DNA from: Rhizophagus sp. LPA8_4_AMF
Taxonomy: Eukaryota; Glomeromycota; Glomeromycetes; Glomerales; Glomeraceae
NCBI GenBank assembly: GCA_021464525.1
Contig: JADRCO010001045.1
Span: 1-23,210, forward strand
Reading direction: 5' to 3'
Length of the DNA: 23,210 nucleotides
Position 1 is the stretch's first letter, and each line of letters starts with the position of its first letter. Below are positions 1 through 10,703 of the stretch, one piece after another. A program made the position numbers and the translations under genes. The notes under the pieces are model-generated. The model saw only the letters and a program-made list of their open reading frames with translations, ran no database searches and was not told where the DNA came from.

Positions 1-797
1 TTTTTTTTAATTTTTCAAATTTGTGAGATAAAAAAAAAAAATTTTTTTTTTTTTTTTTTTTCTCGATTTTTCTTAAGAAAGAATTTAAAATATTTGGTTT
101 CTTTGTGTTTCTTTCTCTTTAAAAGTGAGTAAATATTTACATTTTTAATTAAACCATAAATTTAAAATTTAACGATAAAAAAATTATTTAATAAACCTTC
201 CTAATTTATTTATTAAAGTTTAAAAATGATGAAATGTAATACACTTAAACAAAAAAAAAGAAAAATTTTATTCTATAAACTAAACTTTAACTTAAATAAA
301 ATAAAAATATACAAATAAATAATCAGATTACACAACTTATTTGTTGGTTTATAAAGGTTTTTTTTTTTTTTTTTTTAAGAAATTTTAAAATGTTAAAACC
401 ACGTTTTTTTTAATTTTCGAAAAAGAAAAAAAAAAAAGAGGAAAGATATATATATTTTCTTTCTTTTTTAATTTATGGGTAAAAATTATATTTATTTAAT
501 CACAAACATTGTACGCATCAATAGAGACAAAGTTGGTTGTAAAAAAAGTACGCCATTTCTTTTATCACATTTCACGTGTGATTGATTTAAATCAATTCCA
601 AACCTTTTTTTTTTTTACACGGAAATGCCGATATCATAAATACATGAATATTTCAATGTCCGTTCCTAAAACGAGATAATGTTCTGCATCACAAAATTAC
701 CGACTTTATCGATTTTACGGCTTAGCCGGTTAGTCTTTTTAACAATGAATGGATTTTTTGATGGTCATTCCTTGTTGTTGTATTGCCGGGGATTTAA
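1..797. other. AT-rich intergenic DNA, left edge
   Basis: No gene is visible here. The first 480 bases are dominated by homopolymer A and T runs (for example 36-60 and 360-376). Base composition becomes more even from about 640 to 800, which probably marks the upstream promoter of the J-protein gene. A CACGTG core lies near 573. Open frames in this stretch are short and have no recognisable content. Confidence 0.6.
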
Positions 798-848
798 TTA
801 CGTCAAAACGTAAGTGCGACTAAGTGCGACCTACACGTGATTAAACGT
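798..848. promoter_or_regulatory. Cluster of four ACGT cores upstream of the J-protein gene
   Basis: Four ACGT cores fall within about 50 bases, at 800-803, 808-811, 835-838 and 845-848. The first two form a perfect inverted repeat, TTACGT-caaa-ACGTAA (798-813). The 10-mer taagtgcgac is duplicated in tandem at 811-820 and 821-830. ACGT is the core of many bZIP and bHLH sites (CRE, G-box, Hac1/UPR-type). Use by such a factor is inference. The cluster lies about 180-230 bp before the ATG at 1031. Confidence 0.4.
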
Positions 849-1030
849 GTTATTCTGATCAAATCTGATATGTATAAACTGATCTCACTTTTAATCCCTA
901 AATTCCCCTTAGAAAGGTTTACTTCTACTATTTCTATATTTCTACTATTCAACGTTTCACACAAAAATTCCAATCATATTACCTTTCATTCTTTCATTCT
1001 TTCATTCCTTATTGGTTTCTCCTAGAAAAA

Positions 1031-2181
1031 ATGGCAGATTGGTTAAGTTTTTTTGGGTGGTCTTTTCTTCCTGGTTTAGTCACAAATTGGATTCAAAATA
1101 TATATTATAGAATTGTTTATCGAGCTGGAGAAAATATACCAAAACCTGGTCAACCAAAACATAAAATACATCGTAGAAGAATTTATATTTTTGTTGTCGT
1201 AGTATATTTAATCTATACAATTGTTGAAGTGATTCATTCTATACCGCCAAATTATTACAATCTGCTTGGTGTTGGTCAAGATTTTACTTCTAAAGAACTT
1301 AAATCAAATTTAAGGAAACTGTAAGTGAACTTGTTAATAATACTTTATCTTTCGAAAAAAAAAAAATGTATCTAATAAACCTTTTCTTGTTTTATATAGT
1401 CAACTTGTATTTCATCCTGATCGAAATTCAGAACAACAGTCTGAATCAAATTTTATATTATTGCGTAAAGCTTATGATACACTTAATGATCCAGTAAAGC
1501 GATTCGCTTATGACAGGTAATTTCTAAAATAATGATCATTATTCATAATTAATTAATTATTTATATATATAATTTTATAATATTTTTTTTTTTAGATTTG
1601 GACCTGATATTAATAATTGGAATAATTGTAAAACGAAGAGGGATTATATTTTATTAGGAAGAAATTATTTTACAGGATTTTATTTGGGAACGGGACTTAT
1701 ATTATTTATTTTAAATATATTAGGAAAAGGACAATTTGGTAGATTTTGGAGAATTATAGTATTTTGTGGTATCGCTTGTATTGAAACTTCATTAATTTTA
1801 AATTCACAATCAAATTCATCATTTTTATCTTATCTTTTTAAAAATTTTATTATATTTGAAAGAATTAAAATTTTTAGACAACTTTTTATTACAATTTTTA
1901 TCGCTCTTTCACAAGTTGGTCCCGTTTTATTTCCTACCGATAATACTCAAGATTTACGTTCTAATTTATATAATCTTGAAATTTTATCTAATATAGCTTC
2001 TGAAGAAATTAAGAATCAATTATTATCTGGTTTTTATCCTTTTCAAAATGATCAAAATGCTCAAAGTGAATTAAGAAAAAAGATGGAAAAATTAGTGGTG
2101 GATAATTATTTATATCAAAATGATCAAGAATTTGTTCAAGCTTATAATCAAGCTCAACAACGTACTCGTAAAAAAAAATAA
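1031..2181 (+). CDS. Membrane-associated J-domain (DnaJ) chaperone, 3 exons
   Basis: Exons 1031-1320, 1400-1516 and 1596-2181 join to 330 residues. Introns are GTAAGT...TAG and GTAATT...TAG. A short amphipathic N-terminus with the motif FLPGLVTNWIQNIYY leads to an RRR-flanked membrane segment (about residues 51-68). The J domain follows at about 74-136 and carries the HPD tripeptide (102-104) that stimulates Hsp70 ATPase. Two more hydrophobic segments lie at about 165-180 and 187-203, and the C-terminus is a charged tail ending RKKK. The order (TM, J domain, TMs) and the N-terminal motif match fungal proteins annotated as membrane-associated DnaJ chaperones, probably of the ER. The ER location and Hsp70 partner are inferred. 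The ATG lies directly after a pyrimidine-rich leader containing three tandem TTTCATTC units (984-1007). Confidence 0.85.
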
Positions 2182-2343
2182 ATCTTATTAATAAAATTAT
2201 AATAATAATTATTATTATTACCGGTATGTATTATTTATGCAATAAATTTATTTTTACAAGTTTATTTAGTAAATATTAAATAGTGATAGTCAATTTAGTC
2301 AAGTGATACTCCATCATAACAAATCAAATATAAATAGTCTAGA

Positions 2344-2360
2344 TTTCGCGAAATTTCGCG
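2344..2360 (+). promoter_or_regulatory. Paired E2F/SBF-like sites upstream of Fta4
   Basis: The palindrome TTTCGCGAAA (2344-2353) is followed immediately by TTTCGCG (2354-2360), 57-73 bp before the Fta4 ATG. Such CG-rich words are rare in this AT-rich DNA. TTTCGCG and CGCGAAA are the cores of E2F, SBF and MBF sites that drive G1/S genes, which suits a kinetochore gene. Factor binding is inferred. Confidence 0.45.
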
Positions 2361-2416
2361 TCAAATTTTTTTTTTTTTTTCGATCTTTTTACACTTTTCA
2401 CAATCTTTTCACCATA

Positions 2417-3497
2417 ATGGAACAAAATTATTATAATTGTAGACAAGCATTTATTGAATCACAAATAAAATTAATTGAACAAGATTTTACACCTTCAGAA
2501 AGATGGTTGTCTAAAGCTGAAAGAGCAAGAGATCAAATACCATTATCCGTTATTGATTCTGTTTTAACAAAATGTATATTCTCTTATTATACATATGTAT
2601 TTTTTTTATTTTTTTTAAAAAAAGTAATATATATATATATATATATATTTTTAATAGTGAATACGAATAATAAAAAACAACATAAACAAAGTTTTAATCG
2701 TCAATCAATTCGTCAAATTCTTGAACAACTTCAATACCTTCGGGATCAAAAACATAAAGATGCTTTAGAAGGACGCGTTAGAGTTGAAATAAGAGAAAAT
2801 TATAATGATTTAAGGTAAGAATGGTAGATAAAACAGGTTATGACGCGTTTCACTTGATTAATTAATTTATTTAAATAATAATAGTTGGATCGAATCATTT
2901 CCTGAAAAATGGCCATATGCTTTAAATTATGAATTAGATGAAGAACAATTTGAAAGGTAAAAAAAAAAAGTTATTATAAATTATAGATGTATTTTGAAAA
3001 CGCGTTTTTTTTAATAGATACGCTCAATTGCGTTCATCTGTTCGCAAATTACAAGAAGAATATATTGCTATCAAAGAGAAATGCAATCATTACAAGGTAA
3101 ATAACCGCGTTATTATAGTTATTATATAAACTTAATATCTTTAAACATACATATTTAATATACTATAATTTTTAATATGCTATAATTTTAATATACTATA
3201 GTCTCTTCAAACTCTCGTCGAACCATTAGATAAGTCAGATATTCAACAAAATGTAATCACTAAAAATGCTCCGGTGGTCAATGAAATTAAGAGAATGCGA
3301 ATTCTTTGTAAGTTATATATTTTTAAGGTATTAATGAAGCAGAATTCGTTCTTACTATGTATTCTGAGTATTTAGTACCTAAATTATTGAGCACTTTGGA
3401 AAGAAGATCAGATTATCTCAGTAAAAGACAACAAGAGCTATCTAAAAGTAAATATAACTTAATTTATTGTAGTTTTTCTAAACAGTATATATATTAA
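2417..3497 (+). CDS. fta4: Kinetochore Sim4/COMA complex subunit Fta4-like protein
   Basis: Proposed exons are 2417-2573, 2658-2814, 2885-2956, 3018-3096, 3202-3307 and 3376-3497, about 230 residues. The longer upstream open frame was rejected because ATG 2417 begins the conserved part. Family-like features are the N-terminal helix with SERWLSKAERARDQIP, the VLTKLN junction made by splicing intron 1, the SFPEKWP motif, and the block around LVEPLDKSDIQQNVITKNAP followed by EIKRMRIL. Together these match fungal Fta4 (S. pombe Sim4 complex; Nkp1 in budding yeast), an inner-kinetochore protein. The protein is highly helical, consistent with a coiled-coil complex member. Intron 1 carries a (TA)n run (about 2625-2648). 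The last splice acceptor is ambiguous: acceptors at 3327, 3339 and 3375 all keep the same frame, and the first two would make unusually short introns. Confidence 0.7.
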
Positions 3498-3550
3498 CTT
3501 TTTTTAATCATAATTATTACAAAAGAATAAATTTAGACTTGTGTAATAAT

Positions 3551-5470
3551 TTAGACCTTTATAACCGCTTCCTCGATAACTTGTAAAATCTCAGAGTATG
3601 GTTTTAGAGCTGGCTCTACGTAATCTTTCAAGAATTTATCTACTTGTTGCGGAGCACGACCAATAAATGTCGTGGGTTTCAAGAGAGAATCAAGCTGAAA
3701 AAAAAAAAATCATAAATATCTCATTTTTTTTTCTTAAAAAGAATTAAAGTTCATGAAAATATTAATTAATTTAATTACTTCATCATAAATTGGCTTGAAA
3801 TATTCTGTCCTCTTAATTCTATCAATTAAATCATTTTCCTTGCCTTCTTGTTTAACTTGTTTTGCAGCTTCATGACTCAAAATGCGAATTTCTTCATGAC
3901 ATTGTTGACGATCACCTCCCTTTTTAACCATAGCCATAATAATATTTTCTGTGGCCATAAAAGGAAGTTCTTGTGCTATATGGCGTTCGATAACTTTTGG
4001 ATATACAACGAATCCCTCAGAAATATTTTGTAAAAGAGTTAATACTATATCTGCTGTCATGAAAGCTTCTGGAAGGGATATTCGACGGTTGGCGCTATAT
4101 AATTAAAATTAATGTCATCCAAAAAATAATAAAATAAAGGATATTATATGAAATAATAATATATACCTATCATCCAATGTTCTTTCAAACCATTGTACAC
4201 TATTTGTCATTAATGCATCTTGAGCAAGGACCATTAAATGTCTGGATAAACTACAGACTCTTTCACAACGCATTGGATTTCTTTTATAAGCCATTGCAGA
4301 ACTTCCAATTTGATTTTTTTCAAAAGGTTCTTCAACCTCTTTAAGATTTGCTAAAAGTCTTAGATCAGTAGCGATCTTATGAGCCGTTGATCCAAAAGAA
4401 CTGATAGCATTAAGGATATCAACATCAATTTTACGAGAATAAGTTTGTCCTGTAACCGGATATGCTTCACTAAATCCAGAAAGTTCTGTAACTCGTTTAT
4501 CTAGAGCTTCTACCTAATTAAAAAAAAAAAAGATTATAAGTATCATAATAAGACAACAAATCAATAAAAATAAGTTAAAAACTTACTTTATCATGATCTC
4601 CTTCAAATAAAGCCAAAAATGATGCTTGTGTACCTGTGGTACCTTTAACACCACGGAGTCCAAGATCATCACGATTACGAGTTAAATTGCGAAGATCCCA
4701 TAAAAGTTCCTATAATATCTTAAAATTTAATCAATAAATAAACATTTTTTTTTTTTATGATGAATGTTTAAAATTTAATTAATTAAATAAATGAAAATAA
4801 TATTGTTTATTTATTAACCTGTATCCATAAAGTAGCTCTCTTTCCAACAGTAGTTAATTGGGCAGGTTGAAAATGTGTGAATCCCAATGTAGGTAAATCT
4901 TTATATTTTTTAGCAAAATTACTAAATCTACTAATAACTACTGCCAATTTTTCTAATAATAAGTTAAGACCTTGTTTTAATATGATTAAATCTCCATTGT
5001 CAGTAACATAACAACTTGTTGCTCCTAAATGAATGATTCCTGCGGCTTTTGGAGCTACTAAACCAAAAGCATGAACATGTGCCATGACATCGTGACGTCT
5101 TTTTTCCTCCTCTTCTTCGGCTGCTTTGAAATCTTCAGGTGTCAACTCCTATCAAATTTTTTTTTTTTAATAAAAAAATGTAATATTAAAAGAAATTAAT
5201 GAAATAATAAATTATACGTATATATGCCGGCCAGAATTATAAATTTAAGTCTAGCCATGCAAAGTATATGTTTATTTTTACCAAATGAGCTTTCATTTCT
5301 TCAATAGACTCATCAGTTATACCAGCTATTCCCAATTCTTTTTCTGCTATAGCCAGGTTTAACCAAAGTTCTCTCCAAATAGAAAACTTTTTAGCCGGTG
5401 AAAATAATTCGACTATTTTTGAGTTTCCATATCTTGAAGTTAAAGGACTTTCGTATTTATTTTTCGTCAT
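3551..5470 (-). CDS. ADE13: Adenylosuccinate lyase, 6 exons
   Basis: Exons on the minus strand are 5470-5282, 5148-4819, 4709-4587, 4513-4167, 4094-3779 and 3694-3551, giving 482 residues, the same length as yeast Ade13. The enzyme removes fumarate from SAICAR and from adenylosuccinate in purine synthesis. It belongs to the fumarase/aspartase superfamily and acts as a cytosolic homotetramer. The sequence shows [12 protein letters not shown] (from His103), the catalytic TH pair in [11 protein letters not shown] (about 154-155), and the flexible signature loop [12 protein letters not shown] (about 284-295) with its catalytic serine. [12 protein letters not shown] follows in exon 4. Every junction is GT-AG and preserves the frame. 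The stop codon lies 53 bp from the Fta4 stop on the other strand, so the two transcripts probably overlap at their 3' ends. Confidence 0.95.
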
Positions 5471-6226
5471 TGTTATTTAACTGTTAACAGACAAAAGAAT
5501 TTATTTAAATAATTTTTTTGTTAGATATCTATAATTATTAGATAATCAGATAATCCATTTTGGATAACTCGATCAATTCATAACTTACCAGACTATACTG
5601 CGGAGGTATGTCACCAATCAATCAATAATATAAATACTCGGGAGAATTTTTTTTCGTGCAAACCATATTCATTGTTTTTTCTTAATTAGTCCCATTCCTT
5701 TTTAATATTTGAACATCCCGTCGTAATAAATGGCTAATATTTAAAATATATAAAGTTTCGGGTTAAGATTCAGAAAAAATATAAAATGGATACTGAAAAC
5801 TATATTTCGTATATACCAAAATCTAAAAAGTTTCGGGAACTTTTGAAATCATCTGTATATTTGAAATAAAATTCTAAGTTAAAATATTAAATTATTTTAA
5901 TAAGCAAAAAAAAGGAATGATGCATAAAATTAATTTTGTTTATTTATTTGTAATTTGTAAAAAAAAATAGATGTCTATTAAAATTCAATTTATAATATTT
6001 GCTTATTAACAAATTTACATTGTTAAAATTATTTTTTATTACTAAATTTGCAAGCTGATAGAATCTAAATTATATTTACTGCAGTAAAATTATTATGTAT
6101 TACTTTCAAAGTAAAAGAATTAGATTCAACATAATATAATTTTTATTATTATTTATGTATTAAAATATAATATTTCTTAATCTTTATATAAATATATTTT
6201 CTTTATGCTATTTAACAATGGCTATT
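5471..6226. other. Intergenic region between ADE13 and the broken effector gene
   Basis: The part next to 5470 must contain the ADE13 promoter, but I see no clear Gcn4/Bas1 TGACTC site. A short word, aaagtttcggg, occurs twice (about 5752 and 5828). The rest is AT-rich with no supportable open frame, RNA gene or repeat. Confidence 0.5.
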
Positions 6227-8938
6227 TTATTGTTTTTTCTCATTATCTTTAAATTTTTCATAACTGAGGGGATGCATGGTTCTTATTTCATCTCCATTCC
6301 AAGTATCTCCTTCTTCTTCATTATGAACTTTCCATTCAGAATCAAATGGAGAAATGTGAGAAGTCAAAATGTCAACAAGAATATCTGCAAAACCATCATT
6401 AATTTTATAATGTGCAAGGCCAAAGGTAGCCCAATTTAAGTTGTTAGATTCTAATTGACCACTATAAGTAGATACAGAAGAAGGCTCCTCCATAAAGTAA
6501 TAATTATATCCAAGTTGCCAATATAAGCATAAACATGGTTCATGATGATCTTTTAAATTAGATTTTTCAAATACATAATTACATTTTAACATAGCTGAAG
6601 CAGGATAATTTTCATCAGCTTTTGTGGTTGTGGTGTCAACGTTCTTGATTTGAATAATAATAATACTATATCTGCCAACTACCAGGCGAACAGGAATACA
6701 GATATCTGCACCAGGATAATTCGCTTCATAATAAGAGCACACCTTCTTGTATAAAACTTTTCTAAATCATCTTCTTCTGAAGAAGATTCTTAAGGTTTTC
6801 AATGGCTTGAGGATCATCCTTACAACTTTGCAAGTAAGAAATGTATAAAGGTCGTCCAAATTTAGCCAAATTCCAAGACTCATTACTGATTATAATTATT
6901 AGATTTGAAAGCGTCAAATGTAGTTAGTCGGAAATATGGATAAAACAATTTAAGAGGTAAGCCTAAAGTATCCCAACTTGATGAATCAGCTGATTTTGGT
7001 GGTGCAACGTTTGATATCTTGCTAAGTGTATCCAAAAGCAATACAAAAAATCCATTCCATTTTATTCCTCTTAATGCCCTACGAAGAAATCTAAAAGGTG
7101 AAATCAGTCGGTGATATAAGAACTCTAGCCTCGTCTATACAAAAAAGGAAGCGAACATCATCATTTAAAGTGTCATCATTTGAAGTGTCATCAGTTAAGA
7201 AATCAGCTGAACTGTTCAAGTCAATGCGATGTATTGTACTCCAGTCTCTTGATTCTGCTTGAACATTAGTCCATACTCTGTTACAAAATTCTGTATTCAT
7301 CTGGCTATTCCACAATTCTTCTTTATTATTTTCACACCTCTTTAATTCCTCTTTGAAAAATTGAATAGCAATCTGCAAAACATAGAGAAACTTCCATTCC
7401 TCTCCTTCCTTTAAATTTCTAAGCACTCGTTCAAATAAATCTGCACCAACACTTGTACGTGGAGGATATCCAGTGCTATTGACATCCCGGAGACAAAGAT
7501 AGATTGTAGGAATTTGTTTAGCCACTTCTTTAACCAACCTTGATTTCTCATGGCCCGAACTTTGGAAGATTGTACTATATGAAATATAACTATGAGTATT
7601 ATTTTTCCAAACCGTTTAGATAAACCAGAAATTTTTCTATCATTCCACCATTATCCACATAGTCTATGTTAAATGCATTTCTGAGATTTTCTTTGTGCAT
7701 TTCAGATCCAGTATCTGGATCAGACAAGGTAATATTGAGAGAACCAAATTCTTGTGCAGACTTTAAATGTTCTTTACTCAGAACCTGATTATCATCTCTC
7801 AAGAGAATAATTTTTCTGTTAAGAAATGATCTAAGCTCATCATTGTTTTGGATTATCGTATGAACATCGTCTAATGATCTTATGCATTGATTAGTTAATT
7901 GGTAAGTGTTTATCATGTGTTTTTATATTTATATATTTAAATTTATAGTGCGTGTATCCACTTTGCACATTTTCAAAATTAAAGAAAAAAATATGGTAGT
8001 AAAAGTCACAATAAATACAGTTGTATATTATGCTTACCAACTTCAACACGCAATGCATTGTATTCTGTATTATATAATTCAATGATGGGAGTTTCCAAAT
8101 TCAAGACTTCATTCTCCCGGTAATAAGATTGACATCTTTATCCGATATTTTTTTCAATAACTTTCTCAAATAGTTTAATGGCTACTATCAGATTTTCTAC
8201 ATTAGATATATCAAAACTTGCTAAAGTGCTTTGATTGAAAGTGATGAGTTTATCTTTATAGCGGACATATATTTCATAAGAAGGTGATTGAGCTATGTTG
8301 CAATAAACAGAATGTAAATAAAGAATATCAACTTAAGTGAACAAAGTTTGAAAAATTAGAATAAAACCTGATGCACTTGCTTGACTTGATGTTCCAAAAT
8401 ATGTATTAACATTAGATAAATAGCAATAAAGTACACAACAATAAATTGAAATATACTTTGATTTAACTTCATCGAGGACATCTTATCCCCCAATTTCTGT
8501 ATCTCTTGGTTATCTGATGTGTCTGGTGTGGTCACTAGCGAAAGACAAGAAAAGTTAGCAACTCAATAAATGAATAATTCTATGTATTTGTCGTGTTTCT
8601 ATTCTGTCATTACACGGGAAAATACAAAATGAGAATGACATACTCGGAAGTGACACTATAATTGGATTGATTCGCGAGATTTTGAATTTATTAATCAACC
8701 CATTAAAGCTATACCACATTGATTAAAGAAAAATTCGGCATCCAGAGTAGTATATTCTGTTCCAGCTTCTTTCTTTGCTTTGAGAATAAGAAACATTAAG
8801 ATTTTCTTCGTTCTTGATTGATTTACGAAGTTCAGGTAATTCTTCAACCGAAGGCTGGTCAATAAACTGATTGTCCTGATCTACAAATTTAAACCAGATA
8901 TATTTTTTTACTTGTTTAGACATTGGTTTTTTAGACAT
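6227..8938 (-). pseudogene. Decayed Crinkler (CRN)-like effector gene: Ubl-type header, P-loop NTPase, REase-like end
   Basis: Reading 3' to 5' on the plus strand, pieces of one long protein appear in succession but in different frames. The N-terminal header (8938 to about 8723) carries WFKFVDQDNQ and ELRKSIKNEE. A middle part follows (8534-8368, 8292-8138 and to 8038, apparently with GT-AG introns), then a domain at 7916-7602. The NTPase part comes next, with a P-loop-like SSGHEKSRLVKE near 7538-7565, TIYLCLRD, and a Walker B-like FLFCIDEAR near 7120-7145. After that are FRFLRRALRG, FGRPLY near 6850, and a C-terminal block (6742-6227) with IPVRLVVGRYS and IIQIKN, like a REase-fold core. This architecture matches CRN/RHS-type eukaryotic effectors, which are abundant in Rhizophagus. 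Frame breaks occur near 8760, 8140, 8105, 7610, 7095, 6895 and 6745. All neighbouring genes are open, so these are probably real mutations rather than poor sequence. It is unlikely to make a functional protein. Confidence 0.75.
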
Positions 8939-9747
8939 TTGTTTATACTGAAAGGTTAATAGGTTAAGATTTTTTTTATCGCAAAATCGTATTTTCTGCT
9001 TATTTATTGATAATCTTTAGTTGTACATTGCGCAGTAAAAGTGTGTATTTTAAAAAATTCCAGGCGTGCTTGGTATGACGTAACACTTCGTGTCACATCA
9101 CTCCATTTCAATGACAATATTAATATACGTACATCATATTATTAACACTTTTCATCATAAACCATAAGTGACAAATAAGAGCGTGACAAATAGAGGTTAG
9201 GTCTCAAGAAATTATCAAAACTTATATACATACTTTTAATCAAGTCGATACTACATGTACTAATGGAAACTACAATAGAATGGTAAAGGAATTACTAAAT
9301 AAAATTGGCGAATTAGATTGAATCGACGCCTTAATCTTTTTTTACTTAACAATAATATAATATAATCCAACCTAATTATTTATGATTATATGAATCCAAT
9401 TCAATCCAAAAGGACCAGCAATCCAATCCGATTGAATTTGTGAATACACCTATTAATGATTGTGACAGAACAAAAACGGGGTTAAAAAAAAATTTGCTAA
9501 TTCAGTACAGTAAATAGTTCCGGACAATAATAATTAAAAAATTTGGTTGATTTAAACAAAAATAAAATATATAAATAAGATCGATCACATTATAAATGTT
9601 CACTTTGTCTGGTTTTGTTGCAGCTTACCAGCATACCCGTTAAATACCTCATGTGTAATATATTTATAGTTGCATATACTAATAAAATCAAAACATATGT
9701 ATAATCTTAATAATTTACTATTGATCAATTTTTTTATGATCATTATA
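8939..9747. other. Gene-free AT-rich region
   Basis: No protein or RNA gene is supported. The 10-mer gtgacaaata occurs twice close together (9168 and 9183). A patch at about 9310-9440 is built from gattgaat, attcaatc and aatccaat words in both orientations, and looks like a worn repeat. The flank at 8939 upward would have been the promoter of the broken effector gene. Confidence 0.4.
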
Positions 9748-9927
9748 CTAAAAATTGGCTTTTATATAAAGTTTTCTAAATTGATGCATTGAGTGAGCTA
9801 AGCTTAAAGGCCATATACTTTTCTCCATATTATAGAGGATGGGTTTGATCTTATCTTCACGTTCCATTGCACTAATAGTACCTGCATAATTATTTTTACA
9901 CTTCGAACTCTTCCCATTATTTACATT
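9748..9927 (-). other. Unrecognised open stretch, 59 codons
   Basis: The minus strand is open from 9927 to the stop at 9748-9750, with a possible ATG at 9867 (39 residues). It contains SAMEREDKIKPILYNMEKS and AHSMHQFRKLY, which look protein-like in composition with mixed charge and few low-complexity runs. I do not recognise the family. It may be an exon remnant of a decayed mobile or duplicated gene. Confidence 0.25.
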
Positions 9928-10082
9928 CTAAATTCTGCAGAAATATTATCTCTTTCACATAATACCTTTCTTTTTCTCTCCAACAAAATTACCACTTTGA
10001 ATAAACCTTTGGCTGCTTCTCAATAAAAAAAAATTTTTTCTTTGTTTTTAAAAGGCAAGATGTTACACTGTTTTTCAAGTTA

Positions 10083-10331
10083 TTGTATGTTTTTAATCTT
10101 TTAGAATTACAAAGTGCAATTATCAAGTTTTCAAGATTTCAGATTTTTAATAGACACATGATTATTAATAAACTGGGATTTAATATTGACAGTAGATCTA
10201 AACTAATATTAACTGCAACAAATCTTTATAAAGAAAATCTAAGATTTTCTCAAAGATTGGCCTTAAAAAAATTCGTTTCCAAAGAGAAAAATCAAGAAGA
10301 AAATCAAGATTTAGACATCACATCACTTTGA
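10083..10331 (+). other. Unrecognised open stretch, up to 82 codons
   Basis: The frame opens without an ATG at its start; the only early Met codon is internal (residue 26). A possible splice acceptor, cttttag, lies just before AATTACAAAGTG (about 10104), so this could be a terminal exon rather than a complete gene. The C-terminal half is helical and charged (RFSQRLALKKFVSKEKNQEE) and ends at TGA. I see no convincing upstream exon and no known domain. Confidence 0.25.
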
Positions 10332-10703
10332 AAAAATAGTTGGAAAATGAAATTTAAACAGATTATAGTGAATTTATTACTTATTATAAATGAAATACAC
10401 ATATGTTGATATTGACTACCCCAATATTTCATGCTATTTTTTAACAAAAAAATGAATGACATATTTATAGATTCAATTTTGGGAACTTTCATGTGGTCTT
10501 TTAGAGGTACTTCTCTCCTTAGAGAAACATTCCAAACAAGGATTAATTACATAATAAATTAATTGAAACGGAGAATATTATTAAAATTAATGAATAATAA
10601 ATTTATGTCCGAACCATTCTTGAATTTTCGTGTAATAAATTCGAGTTTCTTTGTTTATCCAATTTTTGTTTAATAAATTATAAGTAATAGATAGTTACAT
10701 AAA
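10332..10703. other. Intergenic, 3' of the ARL6IP4-like gene
   Basis: AT-rich sequence with no open frame worth reporting. The part near 10703 is expected to be the 3' UTR of the minus-strand RS-protein gene. Confidence 0.4.

Noticed and set aside
837..1025. 62-codon open frame before the J-protein
   Set aside because: It starts at a non-ATG codon, covers the promoter and a pyrimidine-rich leader, and has a repetitive, hydrophobic translation with no family resemblance.
2303..2416. N-terminal extension of the Fta4 frame
   Set aside because: It reads through a poly-T run and the E2F-like sites. The conserved protein begins at ATG 2417.
9300..9450. Inverted gattgaat/attcaatc words as a possible transposon end
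   Set aside because: The matches are only 8-10 nt, occur in mixed orientation, and lack paired termini or target duplication.
9900..9920. GTTCGAA on the minus strand, like a tRNA T-loop
   Set aside because: No acceptor stem, D-arm or anticodon arm could be placed around it.
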